Positions 61,445 to 64,000 of a DNA stretch of 64,000 nt are shown piece by piece. Below the pieces are notes generated by a model. That model ran no database searches. It saw only the letters and a list, made by a program, of their open reading frames with translations, and was not told the origin of the DNA. Source of the DNA: DTEX01 sp038866525 (GTDB lineage: Archaea; Thermoproteota; Bathyarchaeia; Bathyarchaeales; DTEX01). Numbering within the stretch: the stretch's first letter is position 1; every line of letters begins with the position of its first letter. The stretch is from assembly GCA_038866525.1 (NCBI GenBank), contig JAWBZG010000001.1, positions 1 to 64,000 on the forward strand, read 5' to 3'. The position numbers and the translations under genes were made by a program.

Positions 61445-62020
61445 TTGTTGGAAATGAGCCCGATAATTAAGAGCGAAGAAGGAGAGAGGGAGGCGCTCAT
61501 AGAGGCTGCGAGGCTCATGCAGGTTGCCGCTAGAACCGCTCCAAAGACCAAGGGGGTCGATGACATTTTAACGTTGATAGTTTATGGTTCTGAGAAGAAT
61601 GCGATAGCGGAGAAGATGAGGGAGATGGCGAGTGAGATGGGTATAAGCCTATTTGAGCGCGATTCCATATGTGTAGAGAACTCTGAAGCAGTCCTCCTCA
61701 TAGGCGTCAGAGGGAATAATGCTATTGGCTTAAATTGCGGCGCATGCGGCAGCAGAGACTGCAAGGAGTTCGAGGAGAAAGAGAAGAGAATGGGTCGTGT
61801 CTTTTTAGGCCCAACATGCATATTTAAGGCGTTAGACTTAGGCATAGCCCTCGGCTCAGCTGTCAAAATCGCCAGTCTCCTTAACGTTGATAACAGGATA
61901 ATGTATCATGTGGGCGCGGCTGCCATGAGGATGAATCTAATGCCGGAAGCAACGATAATTCTAGGAATACCGTTATCGTCTAGGGGTAAGAACATATATT
62001 TTGACAGAAGATGGCCCTGA
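61445..62020 (+). CDS. DUF2148 ferredoxin-domain protein
   Basis: 191 residues. IGLNCGACGSRDCKEFE near residue 100 is a Cys-rich iron-sulfur site of the DUF2148 family, and the N-terminal region is RAARTAPKTKGVDDI-like. Function unknown; a redox role is expected. TTG at 61445/61448 or ATG at 61454 can start it. Confidence 0.85.
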   Translation: MLEMSPIIKSEEGEREALIEAARLMQVAARTAPKTKGVDDILTLIVYGSEKNAIAEKMREMASEMGISLFERDSICVENSEAVLLIGVRGNNAIGLNCGACGSRDCKEFEEKEKRMGRVFLGPTCIFKALDLGIALGSAVKIASLLNVDNRIMYHVGAAAMRMNLMPEATIILGIPLSSRGKNIYFDRRWP

Positions 62021-62223
62021 AACGCGTCCCCAAAAAATCTATAACCTCGCTAAGGCTTAACAATCTAATTTTTTATCTTTTATAAGACTGAATCTATACT
62101 TGGCTATGAAACAGAGCCATAGCTCCGAAAAGCCAACCTTTTAGGAAGACACCTCACTTTCTAGTTGGCGTTATCCGCTGAAGAGCCCATAAGTCCACAG
62201 TTTTGGATGGAAAGAGTATCCAA

Positions 62224-62253
62224 GCTTTTGGCGAAAATTGCTTCGCCAAAAGC
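62224..62253. repeat. Perfect 12-bp hairpin
   Basis: GCTTTTGGCGAA at 62224-62235 and its exact complement TTCGCCAAAAGC at 62242-62253, with a 6-base loop. No T-tract follows, so a terminator is less likely than a transposon end or RNA stem. Confidence 0.5.
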
Positions 62254-62298
62254 CCTTACATTCTAATGGATGAAAAAGATGCCTTTCCCCCAGCCTAA

Positions 62299-62460
62299 TT
62301 ATGCGGATTGAAAGGTTTAAGTTCTGAAGCCAAATATAAGCGTGGCGTGAGCGACCCGGCACCGGAATTCTACTTCCAAGCCCATTTAGATCCCTTCAAG
62401 AACATAGACGCAACTTTATCCGTTAAAGGATGGCTAACGGAAAGCATCATCAAACACTGA
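62299..62460 (+). pseudogene. Short coding remnant of unknown origin
   Basis: An open frame of 53 codons to a TGA at 62458-62460 encodes AKYKRGVSDPAPEFYFQAHL, then DPFKNIDATLSVKGWLTESIIKH. The composition is protein-like, but there is no start codon or ribosome site upstream after the TAA at 62296. I do not recognise the protein; a transposase tail is one guess. Confidence 0.3.
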
Positions 62461-62588
62461 GGTTAAAGTAGACTTATGGGCGGCATATGGAGAGTTAAAG
62501 ACCCCTTCTCCTGTTATATAAATGATGGTTCGTTAGGTGTGGATAATAGAGATCGTGATGATAAATGGATACAAAAGCATCTACATAT

Positions 62589-64000
62589 TTATCTCCTCTT
62601 GCTTAGCATACGCTCAAGGTGTGGACGTAGCCTCTCATTTTCCTGAAGTATCCTCTCGCGGCCAATCTCTTTTAATTTAGCCGCCATCTCCCGTATTATT
62701 TGAGCAAACTTTACTCCCTCAGCCGCAGACACGTATTCAACCCTGAACCTGTCAGGCGTTAGTCCTAGTTTTTCTAGGGCTTTGGCTAAAGCATCCATTC
62801 TAACCTTCATCTTTAAGTTTCCGTCGATATAGTGACAGTCGTATGGGTGGCAAGCGCCTATGAGAACCATCCCAGCGCCTTTCCTAAAGGCGTGGAGTAC
62901 GAAGTCTCTGTCAACGCGTCCAGAGCACATAACCCTAACAATCCTAATGTTTGGAGGATATTCGAAGCGGCTTGTTCCAGCGAGATCCGCGCCAGCGTAA
63001 GCGCACCAGTTACAGCAAATTCCAAGGATCTTGTCTTCAGGATTGACCTCTAGGGCAGCGTCTATCTGCGCATATATTTGCGCGTCTGTGAAGTGCATCT
63101 GCGTTATTGCGTCCGCCGGGCATTCAGCGACGCATGTCCCGCACCCATGGCACATGGCCGGCGTAACCTCGGCCGGCTTCCCCGGCTCAGCTTTTATAGC
63201 GCCGTAGGGGCACTTCATCGCGCATATACCGCACTTAACCTTAGTATTCCTGCATTTCTCCGGATCAATAACCGATACTATTGGATCGATTGTGACCGAT
63301 GGCTTAGATAATATTGTCGCAGCCCTAGCAGCAGCCCCGCATCCCTGAGCAACACTATATGGGATATCTTTCGGCCCTTGACATGCGCCAGCTAAGAATA
63401 TTCCGTCAACAGGCGTGTCTAGGGGTTTAAGCTTTGGATGGCTTTCTAAGAAGAATCCGTCTGCCCCCCTTGATATGTTTAAGAGGCGTGCGATCTCATC
63501 TGAACCTTTGCTTGGTATTGCTGCTGTTGCGAGAACGACCATCTCCGCCTCTAGCTCTATTGGTTCTCCGAGCAATGTGTCTTCAGCGTATATTATAAGG
63601 TTCTTTGTTTTCGGGTCCTCCACTATTCTCGAAACTCTTCCCCTAATGAAGTTTACACCCATCTCCCTAGCCCTTTGATAGAACTCCTCGTATCCTTTAA
63701 AGTGGCTGCGCATATCCATATAGAACACGTATACTTCCACATCGTCCCCGTAATGCTCCTTAAGTTGAATAGTATGTTTAAGCGTATACATGCAGCAGAA
63801 GTTTGAGCAGTATGGATATTTATTAACATCCCTTGAGCCAACGCATTGTATAAATGCGACAACCTTTGGTCTCTTACCGTCAGATGTTCTAATGACATGC
63901 CCGCCCGTCGGCCCAGCTGCCAATATTAATCTTTCAAATTCTAAGCTAGTTATGACGTTAGCGTACTTGCCGTAACCATATAGATTGCCCTCTTCCGGCA
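62589..64000 (-). CDS. HdrA-like subunit fused to MvhD domain (5' end outside window)
   Basis: At least 470 residues, open to the right edge. It contains VITSLEFERLILAAGPTGGHVI, IQCVGSRDVNKYPYCSNFCC and VFYMDMRSHFKGYEEFY, typical of the flavin subunit HdrA of heterodisulfide reductase, then two ferredoxin clusters: CRNTKVKCGICAMKCPYGAI and CHGCGTCVAECPADAI. The C-terminal ~130 residues (LGICCNWCAYAGADLAGTSR, CSGRVDRDFVLHAF, GACHPYDCHYIDGN) are an MvhD/FlpD domain. This fusion links electron bifurcation to hydrogenase or formate dehydrogenase electrons. hdrB, hdrC and mvh genes are outside the window. Confidence 0.92.
   Translation of the reverse strand, partial: PEEGNLYGYGKYANVITSLEFERLILAAGPTGGHVIRTSDGKRPKVVAFIQCVGSRDVNKYPYCSNFCCMYTLKHTIQLKEHYGDDVEVYVFYMDMRSHFKGYEEFYQRAREMGVNFIRGRVSRIVEDPKTKNLIIYAEDTLLGEPIELEAEMVVLATAAIPSKGSDEIARLLNISRGADGFFLESHPKLKPLDTPVDGIFLAGACQGPKDIPYSVAQGCGAAARAATILSKPSVTIDPIVSVIDPEKCRNTKVKCGICAMKCPYGAIKAEPGKPAEVTPAMCHGCGTCVAECPADAITQMHFTDAQIYAQIDAALEVNPEDKILGICCNWCAYAGADLAGTSRFEYPPNIRIVRVMCSGRVDRDFVLHAFRKGAGMVLIGACHPYDCHYIDGNLKMKVRMDALAKALEKLGLTPDRFRVEYVSAAEGVKFAQIIREMAAKLKEIGRERILQENERLRPHLERMLSKRR

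Larger units (their letters stand above)
62021..62588. other. 568-base gap with hairpin and coding remnant
   Basis: This intergenic stretch has no intact gene. It contains a strong 12-bp hairpin (62224-62253) and a short open frame with protein-like sequence (62299-62460), described separately. The remainder is A/T-rich, without tRNA or rRNA-like sequence. It may be a site of transposon decay. Confidence 0.5.

Noticed and set aside
1..64000. CRISPR arrays, rRNA and tRNA genes
   Set aside because: No regularly spaced direct repeats, conserved rRNA blocks or cloverleaf-like sequences were found in the gaps by eye; a dedicated tRNA scan could still find an intron-containing case.

Overview
This window looks like a chromosomal segment of a TACK-lineage archaeon, most probably a heterotrophic Bathyarchaeia-type organism; the lineage is inferred from gene content, not from a tree. 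The archaeal signs are GatD/GatE amidotransferase, ribosomal proteins L3/L4/L23/L2 in archaeal form, RNA polymerase subunit H, Trm1, archaeal CoaD, a thiolase-DUF35 pair, deoxyhypusine synthase and an HdrA-MvhD type subunit. Genes are dense, many start with TTG or GTG behind a Shine-Dalgarno box, and TATA-like boxes lie upstream of several operons. I found no rRNA or tRNA gene, no CRISPR array and no intact insertion sequence.

Layout. 1-3.7 kb: tail of a PIG-L deacetylase, a DUF763 gene, and a coenzyme A island (ECF-type membrane protein, CoaD, and a divergent type II-like pantothenate kinase). 3.8-6.1 kb: a two-domain, Rpb5-like RpoH and the thiolase-DUF35 pair. 6.2-8.6 kb: four winged-helix genes, three of them paralogues. 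8.6-16.7 kb: GatE, GatD, an EF-Tu domain-2-like protein, a membrane/Ig-like reading frame split by one UGA, an MscS channel, an M20 deacylase and a GNAT enzyme. 16.9-20.4 kb: HAD phosphatase, RfaE1-like kinase and a fusion of a deoxyhypusine-synthase-like domain with a GmhA-like isomerase. 20.6-22.4 kb: a hypothetical gene, a small ORF behind an inverted repeat, and an AmmeMemoRadiSam-type enzyme. 22.5-29.4 kb: a sugar-catabolic cluster (two Gfo/Idh/MocA dehydrogenases, a TIM-barrel isomerase, GH38 alpha-mannosidase) with its own winged-helix regulator and a palindromic operator candidate.

29.4-46.5 kb mixes housekeeping and carbohydrate genes: GDPD, a DUF123 nuclease, a MoaD-like protein, a GH172-family protein, an isopropylmalate/homoaconitate isomerase pair, mannonate dehydratase, a short S10-type cluster ending after L2, PHP phosphoesterase, NadC, Trm1, GalT and GH29 alpha-fucosidase. 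46.5-51.8 kb holds two GT4 glycosyltransferases, small regulators and a GH57 enzyme whose C-terminal domain also appears in a nearby regulator. 51.8-55.9 kb has an E1-like enzyme with a JAMM protease, then proBA. 55.9-64 kb has two biotin-synthase-like radical SAM proteins (a LipS1/LipS2-type pair is possible), a C_GCAxxG_C_C protein, canonical deoxyhypusine synthase, an HDAC-family hydrolase, transposon debris, a DUF2148 protein and the C-terminal part of HdrA fused to MvhD.

Taken together the genes describe an organism that degrades complex glycans (mannose, fucose, uronate and alpha-glucan enzymes), makes surface sugars and glycogen-like polymers, and runs flavin/iron-sulfur electron transfer. 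The least explained parts are the DHS-like/GmhA fusion with its kinase and phosphatase partners, the winged-helix paralogue cluster, the eukaryote-like RpoH and the regulated oxidoreductase/GH38 operon.
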